64,000 nt of DNA, from assembly GCF_005876835.1 (NCBI RefSeq), contig NZ_PPSW01000025.1, positions 1 through 64,000 of the forward strand. Direction: 5' to 3'. Below are positions 7,611 to 15,338 of the stretch, one piece after another. Origin of the DNA: Pseudoalteromonas phenolica. Its GTDB lineage: Bacteria > Pseudomonadota > Gammaproteobacteria > Enterobacterales > Alteromonadaceae. The number at the start of each line of letters is the position of its first letter. The first letter of the stretch is position 1. The notes beneath the pieces are model-generated. The model made no database searches. It saw nothing but the letters and a program-made list of their open reading frames with translations, and was not told the DNA's origin. The position numbers and the translations under genes were made by a program.

Positions 7611-7644
7611 ATATGTCTCAATATTCAAATTAATTGAGACATAT
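7611..7644 (+). promoter_or_regulatory. Fic operator 1: 12-bp inverted repeat, 10-bp spacer
   Basis: ATATGTCTCAAT (7611-7622) and ATTGAGACATAT (7633-7644) are perfect inverted arms around a 10-bp spacer. The geometry is identical to the second site at 7662-7695, and both share the half-site T(A/G)TCTCAA. Two such sites in front of one gene indicate a repressor operator pair. Confidence 0.6.
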
Positions 7645-7661
7645 ATTGGTTAATGTCATAC

Positions 7662-7695
7662 ACTTATCTCAAATAAAGATAATTTTGAGATAAGT
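7662..7695 (+). promoter_or_regulatory. Fic operator 2, abutting the start codon
   Basis: ACTTATCTCAAA (7662-7673) and TTTGAGATAAGT (7684-7695) are perfect inverted arms with a 10-bp spacer. The right arm ends one base before the ATG at 7696 and contains the GAGA ribosome-binding sequence. A protein bound here would block the gene, and the hairpin in RNA would hide the ribosome-binding site. The Fic protein's own C-terminal winged helix is a likely binder. Confidence 0.6.
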
Positions 7696-9051
7696 ATGAT
7701 TAAAAGCCCACCAAGTTCATTACATAAAGATCCACTTGCATGGATTGCTGAAAATGAATCGCAAGATTTACAGCAGTACTTTGATCATGCATCGGCTTTA
7801 GACACAAAAGGCCGTTATCTTCACTTTGATGAATTGCGATTTAGATTGCCTAAAGGCCTAAACGTTAATGTCATCTGGAGCCTTATCAAGAAAGTCAGGG
7901 CTAAGCAGCTCAATGCTGTTTTGCACTTAGATGAGCCTGAGCGGCTTGCGCAATATTACTTTACACCGACTATGCAAAAAGCCATCTCAATGACAGATAG
8001 GCACGCTACTAGCGCATCGCTAGAATATATGTGCAGCAAAGTGGGTGAGCAAAAACACTTCGAATATTTATTAAATGATTTAATTGAAGACGAAGCCATC
8101 AGTAGTAGCCAGTTAGAGGGGGCTGCAACCACCACCAAAGTTGCAAAAGATTTACTTAAGCGCGCCAGAAAGCCCAGAACAATTGATGAAAAGATGATCA
8201 TCGGTAACTTTAAGATGATGCAATTTGCTTGGCAAAATCGTCATAAACGCTTATCGATTGAATTGATCCAAGAAATGCATCAAGTTGGTGTCGAAAACAT
8301 CGATGATGAAAAGTATCACCCAGGTGTTTTTCGCCAAACTGACGATGTAGAAGTTGCAGACTCTGAAGGTAACACGGTTCATACACCGCCACCTGCTGCG
8401 AGAATAGATGAGCGACTAGAGCAATTTGTTGAGTGGGTGAATCAAGACAACCAAGATGAAGAAAGTAATCAATTTATGCATCCCTTGATTAAAGCAATTG
8501 TGATGCATTTTGTGATTGGCTTTGAACACCCGTTTAGAGACGGAAATGGTCGAGTTGCTAGGTCATTGTTCTATTGGTTCATGTTTAAGAATGATTATGC
8601 GGCATTTAGGTATATTGCTATTAGTGTGCTGCTTAAGGCTGCACCAATCCAATATGGAAAGAGTTACTTATATACCGAAAGTGATGAACTCGATTTAACT
8701 TACTTTATTGATTATCAATGCAAGATAATCACTCGAGCAATCAGCGAGTTCAAGCTTGCCTACGAAACCAATTTAAAAGAGTCAGAAGCTTTCTCTCGGT
8801 GGTTATGGAGCTCTGGTTTATTAAGTAAGCTCAGTGATAAACAAAAAACCATTGTGATGGTTGCTAAAAATGGCAAGTCGCAAAAATTTACTGCTGTGAA
8901 TGTGAAAGAGAACTTGGGCTGCTCTTACAATACTGCTCGTGATGCGCTGAATGGTTTGGTCGAATTAAACTTATTTGATAAAGCAAAAGAGGGCAAAGAG
9001 TGGGTGTTTGCCCTACGACCTCAAAAAGACATTATTCAAAGCTGGGAGTGA
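7696..9051 (+). CDS. Fic-family AMP-transferase with winged helix
   Basis: A 451-aa protein. The catalytic Fic motif HPFRDGNGRVAR is complete at residues 278-289. The inhibitory motif (S/T)xxxE(G/N) is present upstream as SSQLEG (Ser137, Glu141, Gly142), marking a class II Fic protein with an N-terminal self-inhibitory helix. The last 55 residues form a winged helix (SQKFTAVNVKENLGCSYNTARDALNGL), typical of larger Fic proteins that also regulate transcription. Fic enzymes usually transfer AMP from ATP to a protein hydroxyl; the target is unknown. Twin inverted repeats lie between the promoter region and the ATG, consistent with self-control. A second, broken copy of its C-terminus lies at 9740-9913. 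Confidence 0.9.
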   Translation: MIKSPPSSLHKDPLAWIAENESQDLQQYFDHASALDTKGRYLHFDELRFRLPKGLNVNVIWSLIKKVRAKQLNAVLHLDEPERLAQYYFTPTMQKAISMTDRHATSASLEYMCSKVGEQKHFEYLLNDLIEDEAISSSQLEGAATTTKVAKDLLKRARKPRTIDEKMIIGNFKMMQFAWQNRHKRLSIELIQEMHQVGVENIDDEKYHPGVFRQTDDVEVADSEGNTVHTPPPAARIDERLEQFVEWVNQDNQDEESNQFMHPLIKAIVMHFVIGFEHPFRDGNGRVARSLFYWFMFKNDYAAFRYIAISVLLKAAPIQYGKSYLYTESDELDLTYFIDYQCKIITRAISEFKLAYETNLKESEAFSRWLWSSGLLSKLSDKQKTIVMVAKNGKSQKFTAVNVKENLGCSYNTARDALNGLVELNLFDKAKEGKEWVFALRPQKDIIQSWE

Positions 9052-9170
9052 TTTCTTTAATGGGCCAAAATATTTAATATAAAAAGTATGAATTCGCACC
9101 GTCATCTCGCCGTTTTAGAGCTTGTACCGACTGGCCCAAGCTCGATCACCGTTAAGCAACTGCAGCAAAA
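8908..9170 (+). repeat. Diverged direct repeat, copy A (fic end + WYL start)
   Basis: This segment, covering the fic C-terminus, the fic-WYL spacer and the first 27 codons of a WYL gene, is repeated in diverged form at about 9740-10001. Synonymous differences are common, so the duplication is old or the copies were acquired separately. Confidence 0.8.
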
Positions 9171-9234
9171 TATGCACATTCAATTGCTGTGGCACATGCA
9201 TTTTCTGACGCGAATAAAAGAACAGGGTTTATAA
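9088..9234 (+). pseudogene. Truncated WYL-regulator start
   Basis: ATG 9088 opens MNSHRHLAVLELVPTGPSSI, nearly identical to the start of the intact gene at 9919. The similarity ends at 9170, where the sequence passes into a Doc fragment in another frame; the chimeric frame stops at 9234. It is the stump of a second WYL gene that followed the intact fic gene. Confidence 0.75.
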
Positions 9235-9389
9235 CTTGTCTCGAATATCTTTCGATTAATGATTTTGAAATTAAAATAGATAATGACATGTTAGCAGATG
9301 CGATGGTTGACTTAGTGCTGGGTGAGTTAAGTATTGGTCAATTTGCAGATTTATTGTATTCTTCTTACGTAGCTTCTCAAGAGGTATAA
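9168..9389 (+). pseudogene. C-terminal fragment of Doc-type toxin
   Basis: From the breakpoint at 9170 the frame reads KYAHSIAVAHAFSDANKRTGFITCLEYLS and runs to TAA at 9389. HAFSDANKRT is the catalytic Fic/Doc motif of the small Doc toxins (H-x-F-x-D-x-N-K-R), which phosphorylate EF-Tu in the known case. About 73 residues remain; the N-terminal half of a usual 125-135-aa Doc is missing and there is no good start. It is probably inactive. A small gene follows directly. Confidence 0.75.
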
Positions 9390-9390
9390 A

Positions 9391-9549
9391 ATGAAAGATT
9401 ATGGTGTAAAACTAGTGCAAAGACCTTCAATTAAAGTGAAGTCAGATATTGATTTGAGCACGAATGAAGGCAGACAGATTGTTAGATCAGAGACCAATCT
9501 GGTTAAGCTTCGCCAAGCAAAAACATTAACAAAGTTGGCATCAATGTAA
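9391..9549 (+). CDS. 52-aa basic protein downstream of Doc fragment
   Basis: ATG 9391 lies 1 bp after the Doc fragment stop and the frame runs to TAA 9547-9549 (start MKDYGVKLVQRPSIKVKSDI). The peptide is basic and polar. Its position suggests it was part of the Doc gene pair, possibly the antitoxin or an accessory protein, although Phd-type antitoxins normally precede doc. GAGG lies about 10 bp upstream. It may be a leftover. Confidence 0.45.
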   Translation: MKDYGVKLVQRPSIKVKSDIDLSTNEGRQIVRSETNLVKLRQAKTLTKLASM

Positions 9550-9558
9550 TCTTTTTTT

Positions 9559-9585
9559 CGGCTGCATATTTGTGGCCGTTTTTTC
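9559..9585 (+). terminator. Short hairpin with long T-run
   Basis: CGGC and GCCG pair across a 12-nt loop, followed by six T. The stem is short, but position after the 52-aa gene and the T-run suggest a terminator. Confidence 0.4.
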
Positions 9586-9739
9586 TATTCTAAAGCAGTT
9601 CTTTATATAACTGGCCTTACAGATTCTTCCTTCTTGATCTTAGACAACCCTCTGCTTGACAGCTTTATTACTCATTATTGTTAATCTGAAATCAGAAAAG
9701 TGAATCGAGTAATGGCAAATGATTTTGGAAGTTTTGAAA

Positions 9740-9913
9740 GAGAGTCTTGGTTGCTCTGATAACACCGCTCGTGATGCACTGAATAGTTTGGTTGATTTAA
9801 ACTTATTTAATAAAGCAAAAGAGGGAAAGAATGGGAGTTTGCCCTACTACCTCAAAAAGACATTATTCAAAGCTGGGAGTGATGTCTTTAATGGACCAAA
9901 ACAATTAATATAA
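9740..9913 (+). pseudogene. Broken second copy of fic C-terminus
   Basis: The frame ESLGCSDNTARDALNSLVDL and onward matches the winged-helix end of the intact Fic protein (ENLGCSYNTARDALNGLVEL). A one-base change then shifts the frame in the last 20 codons compared with the intact copy, so the Fic ending (QKDIIQSWE) is lost and the frame runs on to 9913. No catalytic domain is present. It is a remnant, and forms part of repeat copy B (about 9740-10001). Confidence 0.75.
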
Positions 9914-9918
9914 AAAGT

Positions 9919-10893
9919 ATGAACTCACACCGACATCTTGCCATTTTAGAGCTCATACCGACAGGGCCGAGCTCGATTACTGTAAAGCAGCTGCAGCAAA
10001 AGTTACGTTCAAGTGGCTTAGAGCTGAATGAACGTATGTTGCAACGTGACTTACAAGCCCTCTATGAACAAAATTGTTTTGGTCTTGAATTAGATAAGAG
10101 AACTAAGCCATTTGCATGGTTTATTAATCCGATTTGGCGAAGTAGTTCAAATATTATGAGTTGTGAGCAGGCTCAGCATTATCTGTTGCTAGAGCAGTTG
10201 TTACCCCAATCGCTTCCCGTTGATTTGAAAAATGATATTCGCAGTAAAGCTGAGCATGCGTTGAATAGACTGAATGGTAATAAACCCGACTGGCTCACAG
10301 GTGCGCACAATGATTCTGTGACAGTCAAAACAGATAGCAAAGTCATTGAGCAAATAGAGCATGTAATAAAATACAAACGCGCTGTAAGTGCCGAAGTTTG
10401 TCGCACTATTTATGATGATGCGTATTGGTTGCAGTTCAATGAATTGAGCTTCTACGATTTGAGAGAAGAAAGCGGTGTTTTAATGGCGAGCTTTATGGTC
10501 GGCACACTGCATGATAAGTGCTATCAAATCCCACTTTATCGAGTTCGTAATGTCAAAATACTCCAAAAGCAACGTCGTGAGCCTTCACCTGAACAAATCA
10601 GCTCTTTGCGCTTAGCGATCAACAAAGGAAAACGAGAGACTGAAATTAACTTAGTCATTAAAGTACCAGAACAATCGGTTGTGAATTTAGGGTTTATTGA
10701 GTTTGGTGAGCTGATAAATAAACAAACTCTTGAAGGAGAAATGTCACTGTTAACTTTCAAAGTGACAGAGACGAGACAACTGTTAGAGCGGCTATTAAAA
10801 GCTGCGGACTGGTTAGAAGTCGTGGAGCCAGTTTCACTTCGTCAGCACATAATCAATAAGCTGAAACAAGCACACCTTAATTACTCACTGTAA
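9919..10893 (+). CDS. WYL-type transcriptional regulator
   Basis: A 324-aa protein. Residues 1-70 form a DeoR-like winged helix (ITVKQLQQKL ... NERMLQRDLQALYEQ). Residues about 140-215 fit a diverged WYL domain (VISAEVCRTIY-like segment, then SFYDLREESGVLMASFMVG and YRVRNVKIL), and the C-terminus ends with a WCX-like segment (LLERLLKAADWLEVVEPVSLRQHIINKLKQA). It starts at ATG 9919; an intact fic-WYL pair was apparently duplicated here, and this is the surviving WYL gene. A 27-bp palindrome follows its stop, before the FtsZ-like gene, and may be its operator. Confidence 0.75.
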   Translation: MNSHRHLAILELIPTGPSSITVKQLQQKLRSSGLELNERMLQRDLQALYEQNCFGLELDKRTKPFAWFINPIWRSSSNIMSCEQAQHYLLLEQLLPQSLPVDLKNDIRSKAEHALNRLNGNKPDWLTGAHNDSVTVKTDSKVIEQIEHVIKYKRAVSAEVCRTIYDDAYWLQFNELSFYDLREESGVLMASFMVGTLHDKCYQIPLYRVRNVKILQKQRREPSPEQISSLRLAINKGKRETEINLVIKVPEQSVVNLGFIEFGELINKQTLEGEMSLLTFKVTETRQLLERLLKAADWLEVVEPVSLRQHIINKLKQAHLNYSL

Positions 10894-10895
10894 AT

Positions 10896-10922
10896 CAGCT
10901 GCGTCAAATTTTGACGTAGCTG
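10896..10922 (+). promoter_or_regulatory. 27-bp palindrome between WYL and FtsZ-like genes
   Basis: CAGCTGCGTCAAA (10896-10908) and TTTGACGTAGCTG (10910-10922) are inverted around one T, with only a G-T mismatch. No T-run follows, so an operator is at least as likely as a terminator. It lies 3 bp after the WYL stop and 37 bp before the FtsZ-like ATG, where the promoter of that gene would be. Confidence 0.55.
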
Positions 10923-10958
10923 GTTGTTATGATACTTGCTCATAGTAAGGAGCAGTTT

Positions 10959-12023
10959 ATGTTTGATTTAATCGAAAATTCAGGCGGTTTATCAATAGGT
11001 GTGTTTGGCGTAGGTGGGTGTGGCTGTAATACGTTGAATCATCTACATGGTGAGCAACAAAACCAGTATGCCAAATTCTATAGCGTTAATACCGATAAAG
11101 TTGTGCTTGAGCATACCCAGAGCGATCAATTTGTATTAATTGGTGCTGAGCTAACCCATGGTTATGGTGCAGGGGCAGATCCAGCAATTGGCCTGCTCGC
11201 AGCGCAAGAGAGCGAAGCGCAGCTTTTAGAGTTAATCGCAGAGTGCGATATTCTTCTATGTGCTACAGGTCTAGGCGGCGGAACAGGTACCGGTGCGACC
11301 CCTTATATTGCTAAACTTGGACGAGAACAGAATAAGCCTGTTATTTGTATTGCGACGTTGCCATTTAGCAGTGAAGGAATGCTCAGAAATAAAATAGCTC
11401 AAACAGGTTTAGAAGAATTAAGAACATACGCCAATGCAGTGGTTGCTCTTCCTAACGATCAATTAATTTCAGTGCTTGGCAATGATGTCGGTTTGTTTGA
11501 TGCGTTCAAGCACAGTAACCAGATTTTGCATTCACTCATTAAATCTATGGTTGATATGCTCTGTTATCAGGGATTAATTAATGTCGATTTAAAAGACTTT
11601 GTGCGTGTGATGGATACACAAGGCGATGCTGTATTAGGTGTAGGAAAATGTAATGATGAAAACGACCTTCAAGTAGCGTTAGAGCAAGCGCTATCGAATC
11701 CACTAGTGAGTAGTGTAGATATGACATCAAGCTCAGGCGTTATTATTCAAATAAACTGCAAAGATGAAATATCACTTGGTAATTACAATTTAATCACTGA
11801 CACAGTTCGACAACGAGTCAGTCCCTCAGCTCTTGTGATCTGCGGCGCTTCAAAAATAGAACAACTCGAAATGAACTACGAAATTCTCATCATAGCCACA
11901 GGGGCAGAGTGTACAACTCTTGATGAGCCACCAGCTACCCCATCAGAAATAAAGAAAACAGATGAGCTTTTCGATATACCGGCTCTTATTCGAAAACAGG
12001 CCCCAGCACCTGTGGGTAAATGA
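10959..12023 (+). CDS. FtsZ paralogue with intact GTPase and C-terminal peptide
   Basis: A 354-aa tubulin/FtsZ-family protein encoded inside the island. ATG 10959 follows AAGGAG; an in-frame ATG at 10929 has none. T1 loop GVGGCGCN (17-24), T3 GYGAGADP (68-75), T4 signature GGGTGTG (106-112), and T7 loop NVDLKD (208-213) with both catalytic aspartates are all present, so it should bind and hydrolyse GTP and polymerise head to tail. The linker after the core is only about 15 residues. The end, DELFDIPALIRKQA (335-348), closely matches the peptide by which cell-division FtsZ binds FtsA, ZipA and other partners (DYLDIPAFLRKQAD in E. coli). This is not the chromosomal ftsZ: no ftsA or mur genes are near. 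It probably acts on, or copolymerises with, the host Z-ring. Confidence 0.9.
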   Translation: MFDLIENSGGLSIGVFGVGGCGCNTLNHLHGEQQNQYAKFYSVNTDKVVLEHTQSDQFVLIGAELTHGYGAGADPAIGLLAAQESEAQLLELIAECDILLCATGLGGGTGTGATPYIAKLGREQNKPVICIATLPFSSEGMLRNKIAQTGLEELRTYANAVVALPNDQLISVLGNDVGLFDAFKHSNQILHSLIKSMVDMLCYQGLINVDLKDFVRVMDTQGDAVLGVGKCNDENDLQVALEQALSNPLVSSVDMTSSSGVIIQINCKDEISLGNYNLITDTVRQRVSPSALVICGASKIEQLEMNYEILIIATGAECTTLDEPPATPSEIKKTDELFDIPALIRKQAPAPVGK

Positions 12024-12260
12024 ATAATGACGAACCGGTTCTTTAATTAAAGATATCTCTAAGCCACAATCAGATTGTTGTTTGTAAAACACGGATGTTT
12101 GCCCAGAACCTCTGAATTGAGATAGTTAGAGTTGGATTGGATTATTAAAAGGTTCACATTAAAGCTTAGTTATTTGATTAACCTCATGAAAAAAGATGGA
12201 AAAACCGAGTAAAACAGACTAAGTTAGTAATCGCCTATCTGATAAGTGGCAGGGATATAA

Positions 12261-12926
12261 ATGGAAGTTTCATTACTTAAACATAAAAAACAAGAACTCA
12301 AAGAGACCTTTTCAACTAATTTGTCGCTTCGCGTACATCGTGCTTTGAGCTGGCTAGAGCGCTCAGAGCAATGCAGTACCGAAGACATAGATTCTCAGTT
12401 CATATTCTTGTGGATTGCGTTTAATTCAGCCTACGCATGCAATGGCGAAACACTTAAACGCACTGAAGCAGAATCTTATACCCAATTCATTGCAAAGCTG
12501 GTGGACTTAGACCAAAGTCAGTCAATTTATAAGATTTTATGGCAAACATTCCCTTCAAGTATTCGACTTTTACTTAATAACCAATATGTCTTTCAGCCTT
12601 TTTGGGATTTTCACAATGGCAAGATCGAAGAGACAGAATGGCAAAACAAATTCAGCAGAGCAAAAAAAGCGGCCAACGCTGCGCTTGGTAATCAAGATAC
12701 AGTCGCTTTAGCCGCAAATGTATTAAGTCGTTTATATACCCTCCGTAATCAATTAATGCATGGCGGTGCTACCTATAACAGCAGCGCTAACAGGGCACAG
12801 CTCAAAGATGCCGTTAACATTATGAAGCAAGTAGTGCCTGTCATTATCAACGTCATGATGGACAACCCCAATACGCTTTGGGGTGATGCGCATTATCCAT
12901 ACCTTGGTAAGCAGCAAAATAAGTAG
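12261..12926 (+). CDS. HEPN-domain protein, probable RNase
   Basis: A 221-aa protein. The C-terminal helical half contains Arg162-Asn-Gln-Leu-Met-His167 (LRNQLMHGGATY), the R-x4-H motif of HEPN ribonucleases, followed by a long helix. The N-terminal half (FLWIAFNSAYACNG) matches the usual first helices of the ApeA-like / RNase-type HEPN families. HEPN proteins act in toxin-antitoxin and phage-defence systems. It starts at ATG 12261 after AGGGA. The 237-bp gap to the FtsZ-like gene upstream suggests its own promoter. The next gene starts about 100 bp later. Confidence 0.65.
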   Translation: MEVSLLKHKKQELKETFSTNLSLRVHRALSWLERSEQCSTEDIDSQFIFLWIAFNSAYACNGETLKRTEAESYTQFIAKLVDLDQSQSIYKILWQTFPSSIRLLLNNQYVFQPFWDFHNGKIEETEWQNKFSRAKKAANAALGNQDTVALAANVLSRLYTLRNQLMHGGATYNSSANRAQLKDAVNIMKQVVPVIINVMMDNPNTLWGDAHYPYLGKQQNK

Positions 12927-13030
12927 CACAGAGCGACGACAAAAGTTGTCGCGGTTACTCGGTTAAGATTTTCATATCGTCAAAAACAAAGAATTAACTC
13001 AGATATGAAAAAGATATTCAAGGAATACTC

Positions 13031-13426
13031 ATGTTAGATACACAAGCAAATTCCACCAGCAACAATCAGTCTGAAAATAAAGTAAAGCACTTTCTTGCGA
13101 ATGCCATAAGCACAAAAATCAATCATTTTGAGCGCTATGGCAAAGGTGCAATTTATGACTTAGGTAAAGGCCAACATGGTTGGGATGAGCTAGTTACAGC
13201 GAAAGCGGGTGATCGTATGGCGGTTATAAAACCAACGATGAATATCCCCCTAATTTTCGAAATAACAGAAGTTAAGCTAGACGAAGACTTCATCATTGTT
13301 TTTGGTAAACCGGTTGAGCGAGTAGACATGTCGTATCAGACATTCGTACGCAAAAATAACATTACCAATAGCAAGATTGACGAGCACTTCAACATGCGTA
13401 TCGGCTTTAATGTGGCGAGTTGGTAA
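13031..13426 (+). CDS. Hypothetical protein, possible PUA/EVE-like fold
   Basis: A 131-aa protein starting at ATG 13031 after AAGGA. Residues 1-20 are polar and likely disordered. The rest (KGAIYDLGKGQHGWDELVTA, GDRMAVIKP, LIFEITEVKLDEDFIIVFGKPVE) has the strand-rich pattern with a G-D-x-(hydrophobic) turn seen in small beta-barrel readers of the PUA/EVE type, but no diagnostic motif is certain. It stands just before two nuclease-fold genes on the same strand, which would fit a role in recognising modified nucleic acid. The fold suggestion is weak. Confidence 0.45.
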   Translation: MLDTQANSTSNNQSENKVKHFLANAISTKINHFERYGKGAIYDLGKGQHGWDELVTAKAGDRMAVIKPTMNIPLIFEITEVKLDEDFIIVFGKPVERVDMSYQTFVRKNNITNSKIDEHFNMRIGFNVASW

Positions 13427-13481
13427 GTCGCATCAGGCGTAACCAACTAGCAAGTTTATATAAATTCAAAAGGGCATTTCT

Positions 13482-13886
13482 ATGGAACAAGATATTAAAA
13501 GTGCGATTAAGTTATTGGCAAAACATGATTACCGTTCAACAGCCAGAGTGGTGGGTGAATATGTAGAAAAAGTGGTTGCTGAGAAACTAGACGGTGAGTT
13601 AGCAAAACATAATCAACCAGGGTTTGATATTCATACAAAAGAATTTGGAAAAATAGAAGTAAAGTCCAGAGCGCATAATTCGAAGTCAAAACGCTGCACT
13701 TTAAATCATAAGAAAATGGCTAACTTAGACCACTTTCTTTATGTAGAAGTTGAAAGTGGTGAAATAGCAAAAGCACTCATGTTTGATATTTCCTCGTTGA
13801 AAAAATTAGCATCACCAAAAGGTTATGTATACATAGATGAAAGCCGTCATGGTCTAGGTACTTGTATTCTAGAACGTTTGAATTAG
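13482..13886 (+). CDS. PD-(D/E)xK nuclease-fold protein
   Basis: A 134-aa protein. Glu26 in a first helix (GEYVEKVVAEKL), Asp49 (GFDIHT) and Glu59-Val-Lys61 (IEVKSR) form a complete E...D...ExK core of a restriction-endonuclease-like fold. The small size equals the bare catalytic domain. No methyltransferase is nearby, so a classical type II system is unlikely; a modification-dependent or repair-type nuclease is possible. It starts at ATG 13482, 55 bp after the preceding gene, and the Mrr-like gene follows 27 bp later. Confidence 0.6.
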   Translation: MEQDIKSAIKLLAKHDYRSTARVVGEYVEKVVAEKLDGELAKHNQPGFDIHTKEFGKIEVKSRAHNSKSKRCTLNHKKMANLDHFLYVEVESGEIAKALMFDISSLKKLASPKGYVYIDESRHGLGTCILERLN

Positions 13887-13913
13887 ATACCGATTTTACT
13901 AAGAGGAAATGAG

Positions 13914-14867
13914 ATGCCTGAATTAGCAGAAAACGTTTTATTCATTAAGCTCGGCTCTAGTGGCTGTTTTGAAAAAGAGTGTATTGATGAAGGTAAAATT
14001 AAACTCGCTTATGAAGAAGTGCCACACCACTTATGTTTAGAGAATGACTGGGAGCAAGTGAGCGCAGCCATAGCTGAAGTGTATGGCACAAATAAAGGTG
14101 CTACTACAAGTCATCGAAATCAAGTGAAGCGCTTTTACACTGAGCCAGATACAACTATGTGGATAACGTTTCATGACTGCAAGTTATATTATTGCCATGC
14201 AGATAGTGAGGTTATTTTTGACGAGGTGACACGCACAAAAACACGTCAAACTCTAAAAGGTTGGAAATGTGTCGACTCTCAAAATAAAACGTTATTTACT
14301 CAATCTTTAAGCGGTAAATTAACGAAGGTGCAAGGTTTTCGAGGCACGATATGTGAAGTTTACGAAAAAGAGTACTTGCTAAACAAAATCAATAATACAC
14401 AGCACCCAGTAGTAAAAGCTGTTGAAGACAACTTATCTGATCTTAAAAGCTCTTTAGTAAACCTTATAAAAGAGCTTTCACCGCAAGACTTTGAAATATT
14501 TGTAGATCTAATTTTCAGAAGTGCAGGTTGGTCAAGAGTGGGCTCATCTGGCAGCACGATAAAAACTTTAGATATCGAACTCGTAGCGCCGGTAACGAAT
14601 GAACGCGCGATTGTTCAAGTAAAGTCACAAAGTTCATTAAGCCTATTTGAAGAATATAAAGAGCGTTTAAATATACCAGAATATGAAAAGATTTTTTATG
14701 TCACGCACACCCCGGACCAAAAATTACAAGAACATATAGATCATCAAAATAGTGCTGAAACTGATAGTGAAGAAGTTGATCAAATCCAAGTGTGGGATGC
14801 AAATAAATTAGCCGAACTGTCGATTAATGCCGGGCTAATTGAGTGGCTGTTAAGTACCGTAGGATAA
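13914..14867 (+). CDS. Mrr-type restriction endonuclease with N-terminal reader-like domain
   Basis: A 317-aa protein. The C-terminal domain (about 185-317) fits the Mrr catalytic fold: LSPQDFEIFVDLIFRSAGW (Glu194), Asp220 (TLDIELV) and Gln235-Val-Lys237 (AIVQVKSQ), the QxK variant usual in Mrr proteins. Residues 1-160 form a separate strand-rich domain (VLFIKLGSSGCFEKECI ... GKLTKVQGFRGTICEVYEKEYL) of the kind fused to type IV enzymes to recognise modified DNA; that role is inferred. Mrr proteins cut modified foreign DNA. It starts at ATG 13914 after GAGG and closes a three-gene group with the two genes before it. Confidence 0.75.
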   Translation: MPELAENVLFIKLGSSGCFEKECIDEGKIKLAYEEVPHHLCLENDWEQVSAAIAEVYGTNKGATTSHRNQVKRFYTEPDTTMWITFHDCKLYYCHADSEVIFDEVTRTKTRQTLKGWKCVDSQNKTLFTQSLSGKLTKVQGFRGTICEVYEKEYLLNKINNTQHPVVKAVEDNLSDLKSSLVNLIKELSPQDFEIFVDLIFRSAGWSRVGSSGSTIKTLDIELVAPVTNERAIVQVKSQSSLSLFEEYKERLNIPEYEKIFYVTHTPDQKLQEHIDHQNSAETDSEEVDQIQVWDANKLAELSINAGLIEWLLSTVG

Positions 14868-14939
14868 CTAATATATCTATTGGATTATAAATTATATTTA
14901 TAAAAGTAAACATTATTCTAACTTATCAAAAGGACTACT

Positions 14940-15338
14940 ATGTTTTTAAACCGTTTAACAATAAATGAAAAGCAGGCATTTCTTGTTCTTGCTCATCATG
15001 TGGCGCATTCTGACAACGACTTTTCGATGGAAGAGGAAATTTTGATTGCAAAATACTGCATGGAAATGCAAATGGATGATATTGAATATGATGAAGCGAG
15101 ATTTGATCTTGCTTCTGTGCTCAATACTTTTGAGTGTGATAGCCATCAGAAAATAGCTTTACTTGAGTTAATGGCGCTTATTCATGCGGATGGAAACGTT
15201 GCTAAGGAAGAGCAGCAACTATTGAATGACATGGTTGCACATTTTGGGCTTAATCCAAACTTAGTAATTATTTATCGTGAATGGTCTAAGAATATCTTAT
15301 CTCTATTCACTCAAGGTGAAGCATTGATCCACCTATGA
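14940..15338 (+). CDS. TerB-like protein
   Basis: A 132-aa, mostly helical acidic protein. The repeat of two helix pairs (LVLAHHVAHSDNDFSMEEEILI and LLELMALIHADGNVAKEEQQLL), each with an acidic D-x-D/N loop, is the TerB signature. TerB domains bind divalent cations and occur in tellurite-resistance and phage-sensing complexes at the membrane. It begins the operon (ATG 14940 after AAAGGA), and its end overlaps the next gene by 4 bp. It leads a set of three GTPases, suggesting a sensor or adaptor role in that set. Confidence 0.7.
   Translation: MFLNRLTINEKQAFLVLAHHVAHSDNDFSMEEEILIAKYCMEMQMDDIEYDEARFDLASVLNTFECDSHQKIALLELMALIHADGNVAKEEQQLLNDMVAHFGLNPNLVIIYREWSKNILSLFTQGEALIHL

Noticed and set aside
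9719..9913. Independent small gene between Doc fragment and WYL gene
   Set aside because: It is a frame-shifted copy of the fic C-terminus, not a separate gene.
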